A DNA stretch of 64,000 nucleotides from Corinectria fuckeliana (GCA_019137255.1 WPDH01000221.1:1-64000), one strand, 5' to 3'. Shown: positions 1 to 12,187, counted from the stretch's first letter. Notes: a model not told the origin generated them from the sequence alone. Numbers and translations: made by a program.

Positions 1-3000
1 TAACTAAGCTTTAATAATATATAAGATATATTAAGCCTTATAGTATTAGCAAGATAGCTTATACTACCCACTTTTGTCTTATACTTTAAGATAAGACTAA
101 AACTAGCTTTATATATTATAAGTATAAAAATCTATAAGAGTAGAAGGGTTTTTTTCTTATAGACTTTTAGTCTCTTACTATCTAACTTAAATTTCCTAGC
201 TATAGTTAAAATATATAACTCCTAAAAGAGCTAAAAGTAACCTACTATATAGTCCTTAATAACTTTAATCCTTAGGAACTAGTATAACTCCTCTAAGTTC
301 TTAACCTAATACTTTATTATTAAGGTATTATAAACCTATTACTATTTGCTTTTAAACTCTTTTAGTTATATTATAATAATATTATTTATATAAAAGAAGA
401 TAAAAAGCTTTTTACGCTTAAAGATATAAGAGTCTTTCTTATAAGCTTTAAAGTCTTAACTAGTAAAAAAGTAGGTAAGATTCTTATACTATAGCTTTAA
501 TAATATTTATAAGCTATAAAGAGCTCTTAAGAGCTTTAGAGAGACTCTCTTTTTAAATATTTCTAATAGTAAGTAGTAGTAAACCTCTCTGCTTAGTAGA
601 GCTTTAATAAAAGTGTTAATAATATTATATTAATATATATTAAGGTCTTTCTTATAGTATTTTATATATATTACCTAAAAAGTCTTATATGCTAAGATAG
701 ATATATAAGTCTTAGCTTTATTCTTATCCTGCTTATTATTATAAGCTACTAGGTGTGTCTTAAAGCATATTATATAGCCCTATTTATTAACCTTATATAT
801 AAACACCTATTTAAGGTTAATAAGCTAAACATTATTATCTAGCTTATCTGTAAGAACCTTCTTATAGGCTTTTTTATTCTCTAGGTTTTTAATCTCTAAA
901 AGAAGGCTTATATACTACTAAGATACCTATAAGAAGGTTATAACCTGCTTATATAACCTTAGGGCAGGTAGTATCACACTAATATAAAGAGAATATCTTT
1001 CTATATTTAAAAGAGTTATATTAATAATATGCTTTACTTTAACACACTTTTTAAGTTTCTTTTACTTTTATACCTTAAGAGCTTTCTCTAAGAGCTTCTA
1101 ACTATAACACTTAGAGATTATATTAGCTTTCTAAAGGTGCTAGTTATAATCCCTTTAGGTTCTTTATAATAATTTCTCTAGTAACTAAAGAGAGGTATTA
1201 TTAGGGTTATTATATAAGGTTAAATTAGCCTTACTATCTATTTTATCTCTTAATATCTTACTAACCTGTTTTAATATAATAATTTATATATTAATTAAAC
1301 TATTATTATCTAACAAGTCTTATNNGTTTTATAAAGTTATTACTATTTTTAGCTTATATAGCTAATAAGATATTATCTGTAATCTTAGGTAATAGATTAT
1401 ATAATAGTATTATACTTACTACTTTATATAGTAAGCTAAACTAATATAAAGTATTATTAAGAAAAGTAACTTATCTTATAGCTCTCTTAGTAAGAGAGGG
1501 AGAAAGTAAAATAGTCTTAGATATAGTCTTAACACTTCTAATCTTAAGAGTGCTTTTCTTTTCTTATAAAATCTTAGTTTAAGATTACTATTACTAAGTA
1601 TATTAGACCTCTTTCTGCTATTATATCTCTCTTAAAAATATTATAAGTAGTATTTAAATTTATAACTTAGTAAGATCTAAAAAAGACTTTATAGCTACTA
1701 TATTAAGACTACCTTTCTTACTAATATTTTTATTATTAAAAACCTCTCTTATATTAATTTAGTCTAGGATTCTATAGGTATATTTTCTATAGGCTTTTAT
1801 ATCTTTCTTATATTTTAGATTAAAGTATTCTCACTTATTAAACTATATATTAGTAGAGATTATAACTTTCTTATCTTAGGTTACTAGTATATAAATTATA
1901 TATTATATCTTACTCTTATAGCTAATAAGATACTTAATATAAGCTCTTTCTATAAGTAGGCTTAAAAACTTATATAACTTAATATATTTTAAGGTAGCTA
2001 TAGTTATTAGGTAAGCTAAGCACTTAAAGACCTTAATATATACTTATAAGAGCCTTATATTCTTAGGGATATAACTATATATAAGAATATTATTCTTAAC
2101 CTAGTCTTACTAAAGCTAGTAGGAGGTTACCTACTAATTTTTCTTTTAATAAGATGTATAGTTAAGAAGGTATACTACTATATAGTATATCTTAAAGGTA
2201 AGCTCTTCTAAGAGTCTTAACTCTTTAATTATAATCTTACTCTTAACCTTAATAATCCTTCCTAATATCTTAGCACTCTTGTTTTATATTAGGGTTAATA
2301 AGGTAGACTTATAGATAATTATACTATTATTCTTAAAGATCTCTCTTTTCTCTTTAGTAAAGAGAGCCTTCTTATTATCACACTATAAGAGTAAGATCTT
2401 AAGGCTGTATTAAGTCTATAGCTAGGCTTATAGCTTTTTAAATATACTTCTAATATCTGATTTTATTTTTAAAGGGTAAAAAAAGTGTATTTTTATTATT
2501 ATATTTATAAATAAGACCTAATAATAGTAGCTATTATATATAAGTACTAAAAAGTAATAAAAATTATAATTTATTACTTTTTTAGGCTCTTAAGAGATAT
2601 AGTCTAAAAACTTTCTTAAGACTATTATTATTACCTTTATTATAGTATAAACCTAATATTTCTTAAGAAGAGGTTTTTTAACTTTTACCTCTAAACTTAA
2701 TAAGGCTAGCTAACTAAGAGCTTTCTACCTTATATAACTATATTATTAATACTAGAGCTTAGTATTCTCTTTAGAGACTGTCTTAAGCTTTAAAGCTATT
2801 ATAACTAGAGAGCTCTAAATAGATATTCTTATTAAAATAACCTACTAGCCTGTGTAGAGCTATATAAAGGCTACTATCTTAAAAGATTTTTTTATCTAAA
2901 GGACTTTTACTTTCTAATCCTAAATAATACTATTACTATATATCTAAAAGCCTAAGATTATATTAAGATATATTCTTAGTATATAATAAGCATACTTAAG

Positions 3001-6000
3001 TCTAATAAGCCTGCCCTTAGGAAACCTAAGGTATTAAACTCTTAGGTTAACTATATTTTAGCTCTTTATAAATATCTTACTATCTCTTATATAAGTAGTC
3101 TTTTTAACCTTCTAATTAAAGCCTTCTTTAGAGAACTAGTTTATATAGTTAAAAAAGTAGTATAAGGCGCTAAAATTATAAATAGTAATATTCCTAATTA
3201 TAAGGTCTATAAAGGTTATATTATATATAGCTATATATAAAGTATTTATATAAGAAATAAGGCTTAGAGGAGAGGTTTAATAAGTAATAGTAATTATCTT
3301 TACCTTCTCTATTAGACTGCTAATTAGCATATAAGTTACCTTTTTTACTAGAGTCTAAGTATTAGCCTTTTTTAGCTCTTTTAAGTACTTATTAAACTGC
3401 TTCTTAAGAGTCTTATCCTGCCTAAGGTAAAAGCTTTAGCCCTCTAAGGTATATTTCTTCTTATATAAGGCTAGAAAGTTAAAGTATCTTTCCTCCTATA
3501 TAGGCATCTATATAAGATACCTTCTTTTATAGCTAGAGCACTTCTAACTTATAGCTTTAGTCTGCTAGCTTAACTAAAAAGAGTTTAATAACCTAAGAGC
3601 TATTATAAAGTAAGCCTAAAGAGGATTTAACTTTTCCTTTCTTATATTATTATAAAAAAGGTGTATAATCTTAAGTAGATTATTCACCTTTTTGCTCTTA
3701 CTTTCCTGCCTTATAATAAGCTTATCTTAAGCGTAATAAAACTCTTACTAAGGCTTTATTACCTTTAGGAACTCTCTTTTAGCCCTCTTCTTATTAATAG
3801 TAATTATCTTATATATAATATAATTCTTTTAGGCCTTCTTAAACTAGTTAGCCTAGGCTTTTTAATCTCTTAACTCTTTCTTAGTTACTAAGGCCTAAAA
3901 CTTTATCTTAACTTTATAGATATTATTCTTATCTTTAAGATTAATAAAAAGCTTAAGACAGCTAATAATATCCCTAAGATCTTATATTTTCCTAATATAT
4001 ATAGTATAGCTACCTAAGAGGGTCTTTAAGATAGATATTTTAAGCTTGTCTAACTTTTTCTTCTTAAGAGTCTTATCTTATAAGCTCTTATCCTGTCTTA
4101 CCTGCTAAAGCATAAATAGCCTGTTATTATTAGCTCGCTTAATATTATAGTTTTACTACTAATCTTTAAGGTTAAGCTGATAAATCTATATAATAAGAGC
4201 CTTTTTCTTACTATTACTAATACCTAAAAAGTCTAGCCTTTTAGGCTTTAGAGAGAGGTCTCTCTTATTAATAACTAGTATAAGGTTTAATACTAGATTA
4301 TTAATACCTAATATAGTCTCTAAGCTAATATATTTCTAGATTTCACATATTATAGCTAAAGTATAAATACACTCTAGCTATAAAGTCTAGTTCTTAGCCT
4401 TTTTTAGCTTAAGAAGAAAGTCTAAAAACGCTTTTATACTATTTATATCTATTATATTAGTAGCTAAAGGTGCGCTAAGTACTTAGTAGGTAAATTACTT
4501 TAAATTATGTAAATCACTTAAATTAGAATTTATAAGCCTTAAGGGTAATTACTTAACTAGGGGAGGAATTAGTTACTTATAAGTCTTTTCCTAATATTAA
4601 AAATAATACTAGATTAATACTAAAGGCTGAAATTCACTTAAAAAGTTACTACTAGGCTTATAACTATTAATATAACTATATGTATTATATAACTATACTA
4701 AGCTAAAAAAAGAGAGTAAAACAGTAAGTCCCTAAGAGGATTACTATTATTACTAAATACTTAGCATCTAAGGTAGAAATATAAATAGTGCCTAATAGTA
4801 AGCCTAACTAGTAGTTTTACTACTAATAATAGTACTATTAGGAATAGGCTGAGTATAGTTACTATAAGAGGGCTTACTATATAAGAGATATAATATATCT
4901 TATTTTTACTAGTAAGATCCTTTTAGTATATTATAACTATAATAGCTTATACCTAGTATAGTCTTATATATACTATATAGTATAAAAGGAGTAAAAATAA
5001 GTAAGAAATACTTATATAAAGAGACTTACACAGTTTAGTATTCTAAGTAAGTAGTATAAATATATAGTATGCTTACTATAAGATATAATAGTATTAATAC
5101 TAATACTAACTATAGTACTAAACTACCCTGCCTAAAAAGAGCCTAAACAGCCTTTAAAGCAGTCTTAAGCTAGACTAGACCTAGGTTTAAGTCTAACCCT
5201 TATAGTGTTTAGTCTAATTAACTAATTAAGAGAGTAAATACTATTAAAAGTTAGAGATAGTATGCTAATACTAGTTAGTAATAAGAATAATACCTAGAAG
5301 GATAAGAATAAGTAGTATAAGTGACTTAGACCTAACCTAGGATTAATTAAATTTTAGTATATAATTTAAGCTAAGCCTTATAAGAACTTATTATTATAAG
5401 TATATAATTAGCTTTTCTTATAAAGTAGACCTGCTTATAACTTATATCACTATATATATATACTAAGCCTAACTTACTTCCCTCTTAGGTAAGAGTAGTA
5501 AGAGGTTTTTTATCTTATAGCTTACTATAAGAGTTTTTCCCTCCTATTATAAATTAGTCTAAGTTACTTAGAAGAAGGACTAGATAGCTATAAGCTAAAT
5601 CAGGTATAAATAAATAAATAAATAAATAAATAATATATTACTAATAAAAGTTAGATATTTAGTTATAATCTTTTACTATTTAGAAAATATATAAGACTTT
5701 TAATTAGAATATTCTCTCTTAAGTTTATTTAAGCTTTATAAATTATAATAAGCTTTAATATATTTTAAAAACTTGTTAAAGTATTTACTTTTTACTAAAA
5801 GTATTATAACTTAAAGCTTATTATAAGTATCTTTCTTATTATTAGTATAATAACTAATAGGTAAGACTTTTTTATAATAGATTTATAATATATTATTAAT
5901 ATATTATAATATATTATTAATATATTTAGATCTTTAAAGATAATAAGATTAATCTCTTAATTATTTTATTTTATTTAAAGTAAGTAAAGTTTTTTAGCTA

Positions 6001-6922
6001 CTTAAACTTTATTTTTTTTAGGTTAATATAAACTTTAAGTATATTTTAAGTAATACTAAGTATAAGATTATCTAAGTAGCTTATAACTAGAAAGCTAAGA
6101 TTAATAAGTTACTTTAGAATATATTTATAATATATTACTAATTAACTACTAGCTATCTTTCTTATCTAAGTAATTATTAACTTAAAGTTTACTAAGACTT
6201 ATACTATTATATTTACTTATATATTTACTTATATAAGAGATAAGTTTTAGATTTTCTCTTACTAGTATTATATTTATAGTACTAAAATATAAGAGGTTAT
6301 ACTAGATTAAAACTAGTTACATATTAAAAATATATATCTTATAATATATTATAAATATATTACTAATATTAGTAGGTTTTAATACTTATTTAAGCTAAAA
6401 GGTTAATTTAAAGTATAAGAATTTATAAGAGTATAGCTAAGCTAAGAGCTTACTAAGAGCTTACTAAGAGCTCTCTTATAACCTATTATATAATATAATT
6501 AAGTAATATAGCTTACTTAAATTATTTAATCTTTTTAGCCTTATAGCTAGGACTTTCTATTAAAAGTTAGGTATACTACTCTAACTCTTATAATTATTTA
6601 AGTATATATTAAGTCTAGTACTATATAGAAGGTTATAAGTTTAAATCCCTACTAAACCTTATAACTATAATAAGCGCTAAGCTTATAAGAATAAATATAT
6701 ATAGTTACTTACTATAACTAAAGCCTTAGAGGTTAATAGTAGTAGTTATCTTAAGCCTAGAAGCTAGGCTACTCTCTAATATATATATATATATAAGCGT
6801 AATAAGGTTACTATATTTCTGCGCCTAGAGTAAAAGAGGCTGCTTATGCCTAGAGCAGAAGAGGCTGTGCTATACTTACTAATAAGCTAGTAGCTTAGGA
6901 TATGCTATTAAGAGGGGGGGAT
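1..6922. mobile_element. AT-rich RIP-degraded repeat block
   Basis: This block is extremely AT-rich, dominated by TA, TTA and CTTA words, and carries dense stops in all six frames. Such composition in an ascomycete is the usual result of repeat-induced point mutation of transposable elements. The minus strand around 3.2-4.1 kb gives broken Lys/Arg-rich coding-like runs, but I cannot name the element. Two ambiguous bases (N) occur at 1324-1325, the only ones noticed. A (AAAT)n microsatellite lies at about 5605-5632. No gene is supported here. The right end contains a short element with direct repeats (separate entry). Confidence 0.8.
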
Positions 6923-7003
6923 AATTATAAGAGTACAGCTAAGCTAAGAGCTTGCTAAGAGCTTGCTAAGAGCTCTCTTATAACCTGTGATATAATATAA
7001 TTA
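6423..7003 (+). mobile_element. Small element bounded by 79-bp direct repeats
   Basis: Positions 6423-6501 and 6925-7003 are 79-bp direct repeats without indels; the few differences are C/T or G/A, the left copy carrying the T/A states. The 423-bp interior ends in a purine run with seven G (6911-6920) placed directly before the right repeat, like a polypurine tract before a 3' LTR. This is the geometry of a miniature terminal-repeat retrotransposon (TRIM). No clear primer-binding site or matching target-site duplication was found, so a local duplication is possible. The right repeat ends exactly where the 369-bp duplicated segment begins. Confidence 0.4.
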
Positions 7004-7371
7004 GTACGTACCGTCCCACATTCATAATCCTGCAGAAACAGGTACCAAGCTAGCAGGGGCCGCCAGACTTGCCGTAAGTTGCCTAGTTGCCAAGAAAGAG
7101 GCCATTTCCACCGTGTTTTCTGCCCTTCGAGAGATAGCCTGCGTTGCATGCGATCTCTCAACAGATTGACGCTGTAATCTCACCCGTATCATGTCGAATA
7201 CTGTGATATTAGGGCTCGGCACGGGCTTTATCGAGAGCCTCATCGTTAATGAGGGCTTTAAGGAAGACTTCCAACAAGCTGCAGTGATATTAGCATTTAT
7301 TCAGCTAGCCGGAAGGGCAAGAAAGACTAGCAATTCGTTAGAGGTCACTTTATCGTCAATATAGCCTTATT
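7003..7371 (+). repeat. Duplicated segment, copy A (little mutated), degraded coding sequence
   Basis: This 369-bp segment is colinear with 19761-20129 without any indel. The plus strand reads through from about 7020 to a stop at 7362 with a single in-frame TGA at 7167, a codon that could derive from CGA by C-to-T. The conceptual peptide looks protein-like (an Ala/Leu-rich helix with a short SCLVAKKEA run, later ILGLGTGFIESLIVNEGF), but I do not recognise the family. It may be an exon fragment carried by a repeat. Copy A keeps normal GC content while copy B is heavily RIP-mutated. It is sandwiched between a TRIM-like element on the left and a truncated phosphoesterase gene on the right. Confidence 0.75.
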
Positions 7372-7739
7372 CGCTGAGGCGGCTGACGAAGCGGTAACAC
7401 GCAGACAGCACGTCCGTCGGCTGCATCGTGCGGCTCGTCAGCAGGTCGCCGTACACCACGACCCGCCCGACCCAGTGCCGCTCCGCCTGCGCGACGATCC
7501 GCCGTCTGCCGCACCCGGTCCAGGTCATGGTGCTTGAAGTGGAGGTCGCTGAGGAGCAGCCATCGCACCGTGCCGGCCGACGGCCCTCGCATGGCTTGTG
7601 GTGGTGAGGAAGGGGTGACAGATGCCGAGGGGGGTTGAAGAGGAGGATGCCGGCCGCTCTCGGATGAGCTCGGCAAGAAGTTTGAAGGCGTTTGGCTTCG
7701 GCACGGGTAAAACGCCTTTGCTTCTCTGGTCCGGGCCAT
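7372..7739 (-). pseudogene. Truncated, frameshifted calcineurin-like metallophosphoesterase
   Basis: The minus strand encodes the first part of a metallophosphoesterase: a Ser/Pro-rich N-terminus, then VRWLLLSDLHFKHHDLDRV with the metal-binding D-x-H of motif I. Near 7500 the frame breaks; the adjacent frame continues with IVAQAERHWVGRVVVYGDLL, which supplies the GD of motif II, and then a TSRTMQPTDVLSACYRF run. An indel of one or a few bases explains the switch. The coding similarity ends at 7372, exactly where the duplicated repeat copy A begins, so the downstream half of the catalytic domain has been lost to the insertion or rearrangement. A functional product is not expected. Confidence 0.65.
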
Positions 7740-8268
7740 GCTTATCTTGACTGGAATGTCGGTGGCTTATTTCTGGTCTTCTGAGATTCTGGGTCCACCT
7801 GGGACTGGATTCGGTATCTATTGGGGTTGCATCGCCTCGCCAGTGGTCAGAAGACCATACTCAATGCCTCCCTCAATTGCAGTCAGAATGCTTTTCTAGT
7901 GAGGCCTCAAGTACTTTCACGCCTTTGACTCAGTATGAAAGCGGCACCGAGAGGGACAAAGAAGACCCAGCTATCAGACATTGAGTGCTGCATAGAAATT
8001 ACCACAATACTGTCTCCGGATACACATGCATTATGCACAATTCGCATACTGCGCCACCGAGCTTTAGCCACGCTCAGCCCCCCTTTTATTTATCCAAGGC
8101 CTTCCCCCTCTTTAATTTTTTTTCCCGCCTCCGTTTCTTAGCTGCGACTAACTTGCCGACGATCGACATTTTTATATCTTCTACCACCCAAACACCTAAA
8201 AACAGGTGGGCTCAACCCTGTATGGTCTGGTCGGTACAGTGGACTCGTGGAAGCCATACTTTTTCGTC
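7740..8268. other. Intergenic with diverged repeat copy
   Basis: No gene is seen. Positions of about 7765-7830 are similar to about 13667-13735 in the same orientation; the shared core is GGTATCTATT preceded by a CTGGGTCC and CCTGGGACTG run. Differences include transversions, so this is ordinary divergence rather than RIP. The last 300 bp are pyrimidine-rich and probably the promoter and leader of the kinase gene starting at 8269. Confidence 0.5.
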
Positions 8269-9586
8269 ATGTCTGGTAAGTTGTGCCCCAAACTGCCTCG
8301 ACTGAGTTGTGCGCACACTGAAAAAAGTACAGAAAACTGCAAAGAATTTTCTGGCTATCAGTGGACCTATTTTCTTTCTCTAAAAGAAGGTCCAATTCGT
8401 TCACGGGCCGAGCTGTTCTTAGCATCCGTGAATTGGCCTGCGCTCCAAGAGTACGCGGCGAGCAAGCGGAATGGAATCAACTGCTCGCTCCTCCCTGACA
8501 TTGGCCTCGGCTATAACCACATGGTTCGGATCATCGAATTTATGGATCGAGGCCGATGGGTCGCACGACTAAAATTGCCTCCCCTAGCAAAGTCTGATTC
8601 CTCTGAACATGCTCTGGAGACCACGGGGATTTGCGAATTCAACACAATTTCTCTTCTGCGACAGAAGACCAGCATACCTATCCCGGAAATCCACGCATTC
8701 GAGGCTCGATTTGACTGCAGCGTCAAGGCTCCATTTATGTTGATGGACTGCTTGGAGGGCAATGTTGGAATGGATTTGGGTATGACGATACCACCAAAGA
8801 GCAAGCAAGCATTCTTAAGTGGTTTAGCAAAGATTCATGTAAGACGGTTTGCATTCAAACAACAGATGGATAACTGATCAATTATTTTCACCCTAGGTCC
8901 ACCTATCCACGGTCCAGCTACCGAAAATTGGGACAATTGTGTCCATGAATGCGGACGGCACGTGCCAGCAAGGCCCTATACCAGGTTTGGGTGGCCCTTT
9001 TAATACAGCGACTGAATTCTTTGAAGCATGGGCGGCCCAGGCTAAATTCAGAATGTCCGATGAGCAACTACGAGCAGCGTCCGGCGAATATGCTGACGAA
9101 ATTGTCCCCTCGGTCTCTTCGTTCCCAGAGTCTATTAGCAAGTTAGCTAGTAGACTATCTGTACGCGATCATGGCCCATTTCCTCTCTGCCATGGTGACT
9201 TTGGTCACAACAATACCATTGTTGATGACGATTATCACATTCTCGGCGTGATTGACTGGGAAACGGCCTTCGCTGGGCCGTGGGAGGTATTCGGAGACTT
9301 TCCTTTAAGCTTTTCAACAGTTCCACCTGCTATGGATGTTCCATGGGACTACAATGAAGATGGCTCCCCCAAGAGCGCCGAATTGGCTCAGAAATTTGCA
9401 GACCAGAGAGACTATGTGGCAGCTGTGAAAGAGGAGGAAAATAGAAGCGGAGGAAATGACCACTGTCTGTCGGAAGCACTGGAGGATTCGAGAAGACAGC
9501 AATTGGCAACTGCGATGAGGCTGTTTCAGAATGGCAAGGTTGGATGGTACTCTAAAGTGATCGATCAGCTTGTCGCCGAGAAGTAA
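8269..9586 (+). CDS. Aminoglycoside phosphotransferase (APH)-like kinase
   Basis: Protein-kinase-fold enzyme of the APH/choline-kinase superfamily; in fungi these large families phosphorylate mostly unknown small molecules, probably in the cytosol. Model: exons 8269-8275, 8333-8838 and 8897-9586, giving 400 residues. The first intron has a GTAAGT donor and ends TACAG (57 bp); the second is 58 bp and ends CCCTAG. Catalytic loop CHGDFGHNNT lies near residues 269-278 (His270, Asp272, Asn277), and the metal-binding IDWE motif is near 290-293. The N-lobe has a VPEIH-like segment (IPIPEIHAFEA). The short first exon is uncertain; because intron 1 is a multiple of three, unspliced reading also stays open. 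The gene appears intact despite sitting in a degraded neighbourhood. Substrate cannot be inferred. Confidence 0.8.
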
Positions 9587-10677
9587 GTTCATCTACACGA
9601 TGGGTAACCCATTTCATTTTATGTTCAATGAATCACAAGCGAAAGTATCAGCACCATTTTATTCCTTTGTATCGCACACAATAGGTGGCCATAATACATG
9701 ACATTGCCAGATTCGGTGACCGGTAGATCGCATCAGCCACAATCCACCTCCTTTTACCATATTAAAAGTAGCAACTTATGGATGGAATCACCTTGCCTTC
9801 ACCGACCAGAACGAGATCCAACACACGGGATATGTGGCCCCGGCGTGCCTGCCGAAGCCGTCAATTGAGCTAATGCAGCCATAGGATATGTGACTCCGGT
9901 GGCTGTGCCTAGTGCAACCACAGCTCGAGCAGCTAGCTTAGCCGACCCAACCAGCTCAATGCCAACTCACGTACGGTCAATCAGGCCTCACATCGGTCAG
10001 ACCCAATGACTGGGGGTTAAGAGGCTCCGACTATCGGGGTCGATAATGTTGATAGACTATACCTAGGATCCCTCTATAGCAGAAGATCAAGAGCTTCTTA
10101 CACACAAATCTGGAGTCATGTATTATAAGGGGCGGGCCCCGAGTTTGTTCAACAATAGGTATCTATGTATTGACTATCTTAAGCTAAAGAGAAAAGAAAA
10201 GGAAAGGGGGAAACTGGCTCGTACGCACTAGTCTCCCGGAGTAGGGAATGATCCAGGCCCACTGTACCCAGGCTAAGCCTACGACATCATATCACCTTGG
10301 CTGATGGACTTTTATGATGGAAGCTTTTGACGGTCCTTTGGGCCGTCTTTTATAGAGAGAGTTAACGGTAGTTGAAATCATCTAAAACAGCGGTCCGGAA
10401 TGACTTCTGTCGTACATCTAGTTGATCTGCCGTCGGCCCGGCCGGCACCTCAATTGAGTCGACCGGATCAGTATCCCTTATTTTGACAAGCCATCACAAC
10501 TAGTAGCTAAGCTCAGGTCATGCTCAAGAGCGTTATTGAACCTAGATACATTGCTTCATAGCATCCCAGATCGCCTCGGGAAAAGAACATTGAAGCGCGC
10601 ACACCAAAAACACGACAAAGAAGGATATTCCGAAGACCCTGACGCTTCTAGCCGTGAACCGCCCGGCACATGAAAGC
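9587..10677. other. Intergenic, possible LTR-like fragment
   Basis: No supported gene. Positions 10047-10154 begin TGTTGA and end TCAACA, perfectly inverted 6-bp termini as in a solo LTR, with a TATTATAAGG element inside, but the flanks show no target-site duplication and the unit is only 108 bp. A purine-rich run (AAAGAGAAAAGAAAAGGAAA) follows at about 10185-10205. The rest shows no recognisable structure. Confidence 0.35.
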
Positions 10678-10815
10678 CTAATTCTGCTGACCGCATGTGC
10701 ACGTCTCTCCCCGCTTAACCTCCTTGTTACAGCCCAACCTAGAACACGTAGTATATGCAACCAACCACGGCCCGGGGGGCGGAGATCTCGCGGTTCCAAC
10801 CTGGAATCTGCCCAT
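10678..10815 (-). CDS. Possible small Cys-containing protein (45 aa)
   Basis: A minus-strand frame from ATG 10815 to TAG 10678 encodes 45 residues with a Pro-rich N-terminal half (RSPPPGPWLV) and four cysteines in CSRLGC and CTCG contexts, a spacing reminiscent of small zinc-binding or secreted Cys-rich peptides. There is no signal peptide. A longer overlapping ORF in another frame looks less protein-like. With so little sequence this is a weak call and may be chance. Confidence 0.2.
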   Translation of the reverse strand: MGRFQVGTARSPPPGPWLVAYTTCSRLGCNKEVKRGETCTCGQQN

Positions 10816-10998
10816 GGCAAAATCCGACCCCGAGCCAAGGGGCATCGTGTGACCCGCTATTGCCGCGCGAGCTACCCACGTGCATGCTCATACGCGTTCC
10901 GTTTCAATCAATCGTTTTCAGCACTGGCTCGAACGCGATTGCCAATCTATCCCAGGACCGCAGGTATCCCGAATTGCATCATGCTCTCGCCCGGCCAG

Positions 10999-11829
10999 CT
11001 AAATCTCTCCATCATCTAAGGACCCACCAAGCTTTGTGACTAACCGACGACAAACCTCGGCTCGGACTTGCTGATACGTCATTTGCTGAAAAATGGGGCG
11101 GTATACGACCTGGTCGTGAGGGATGTGAGCGAAACTCGACCAGTGTTCCGTTGCTCTGCCGGAACGCTCAACTTCTACCCTGCGACAGAATCGGCCCGCG
11201 CCATCGAAGAAACCATATACCTGACCAGTCGAGTCTCTTGCCCGACCTAGCCAGACGTTCTGGTTCATTGTCGCCGTAGGTATCGTCGGTTGGCGTGATC
11301 TGGCTCCCTCGCGCTGTGTCGTCCGCGCATCCGTCTGCTCACGGAGGGACTGACCTGCCCGTCTGCCTTTCTTTTTGCGACTGTTGCGTCGTGGAGAGAT
11401 ATCCAAGGTTCGATTCGAGTTGATGGCAAGACATCGGAAAGTAGAAACGGCCGTGTGGTGATACGGCTGTCGCAGAAAGGTGCCGAGGTAGATGACGTCG
11501 TCTCCGTCCTCTTCAGTCAGGCGTGAAGGTATCGTACTTGGTTCAACAGAACGTCGCTGTAAATGTTGTTCGGGGCTACAGCTCGGTCTCGGGTGTCGTG
11601 CGACATGAGTCTTGACAGTGGAACTGGCGATTGGTGGGATATGCATGGTTTGCTGCCGTTGTCGCTTGGGTCCAAGGCGGATCTGAGGCTTTCCCGGAAT
11701 CCTGTTGCCGTTGTCCCAGCGGGAAATAGGATGTGGAATTGAGGGGCTAGAAGAGTCATGTGATCTGTAAGGGTAGAGTGGTGAATGGATCATAAGCGGA
11801 GTAACTGAGCTTCTGATCCGTGCTTGCAT
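10999..11829 (-). CDS. Hypothetical protein, 276 aa
   Basis: Uninterrupted minus-strand frame of 276 codons ending TAA-side at 10999. The first half is low-complexity, rich in Ser, Pro, Arg and His, with a Lys/Arg-rich basic stretch near residues 150-158. The C-terminal third looks like a folded domain: NVWLGRARDSTGQVYGFFDG followed by a His/Tyr-rich region and a helix (YQQVRAEVCRRLVTKLGG). I do not recognise a family. The true start could be the internal Met before NQNVWLG, which would give a protein of about 90 residues. It lies in the degraded accessory stretch, so expression is uncertain. Confidence 0.35.
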   Translation of the reverse strand: MQARIRSSVTPLMIHSPLYPYRSHDSSSPSIPHPISRWDNGNRIPGKPQIRLGPKRQRQQTMHIPPIASSTVKTHVARHPRPSCSPEQHLQRRSVEPSTIPSRLTEEDGDDVIYLGTFLRQPYHHTAVSTFRCLAINSNRTLDISPRRNSRKKKGRRAGQSLREQTDARTTQREGARSRQPTIPTATMNQNVWLGRARDSTGQVYGFFDGAGRFCRRVEVERSGRATEHWSSFAHIPHDQVVYRPIFQQMTYQQVRAEVCRRLVTKLGGSLDDGEI

Positions 11830-12187
11830 AGCCTCGGGCCTTGTTTTAGGATCCCTCGGCTGGTCCCGATCGAATCGAGATCTGACCCCATTGCACCAGC
11901 TCCCCCACGCTATTTAGTCGATCGTGGCGTCGATCAAATACACCCGTCTTTTGAACAGCTGCAGCGCGTCGGTACGCGTCGTAAAGCACCAGTTTCGGGC
12001 AAGGAATGGCCACTCTTGCAGGTTAACAAGTCAAGCAGTCTCCTTTTTAAAGCATCGAAGTCACACCTAAATCACAATATTTGGTCTAACTCCCACGACT
12101 ACTATATAATAAGCCAACATGTTAGAGCACACCCCCGCATATCATATCTATCATCACCTTATTATCAACTTCAACTCTCCTTCCGTT
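11830..12187. promoter_or_regulatory. Promoter-like region with TATA-type element
   Basis: Plus-strand features resemble a fungal promoter and leader: TACTATATAATAAG at about 12099-12112, then a pyrimidine-rich stretch running to an ATG at 12188. It may have driven the degraded gene at 12188-12750. There is no direct evidence of activity. Confidence 0.3.

Noticed and set aside
6636..6654. tRNA or SINE B-box-like sequence (AAGTTTAAATCCC)
   Set aside because: No A-box at the right distance and no cloverleaf could be drawn; AT-rich background makes such matches likely by chance.
10047..10154. Solo LTR (TGTTGA...TCAACA)
   Set aside because: Perfect 6-bp inverted ends but no target-site duplication, only 108 bp, and no second copy noticed; kept only as a remark.
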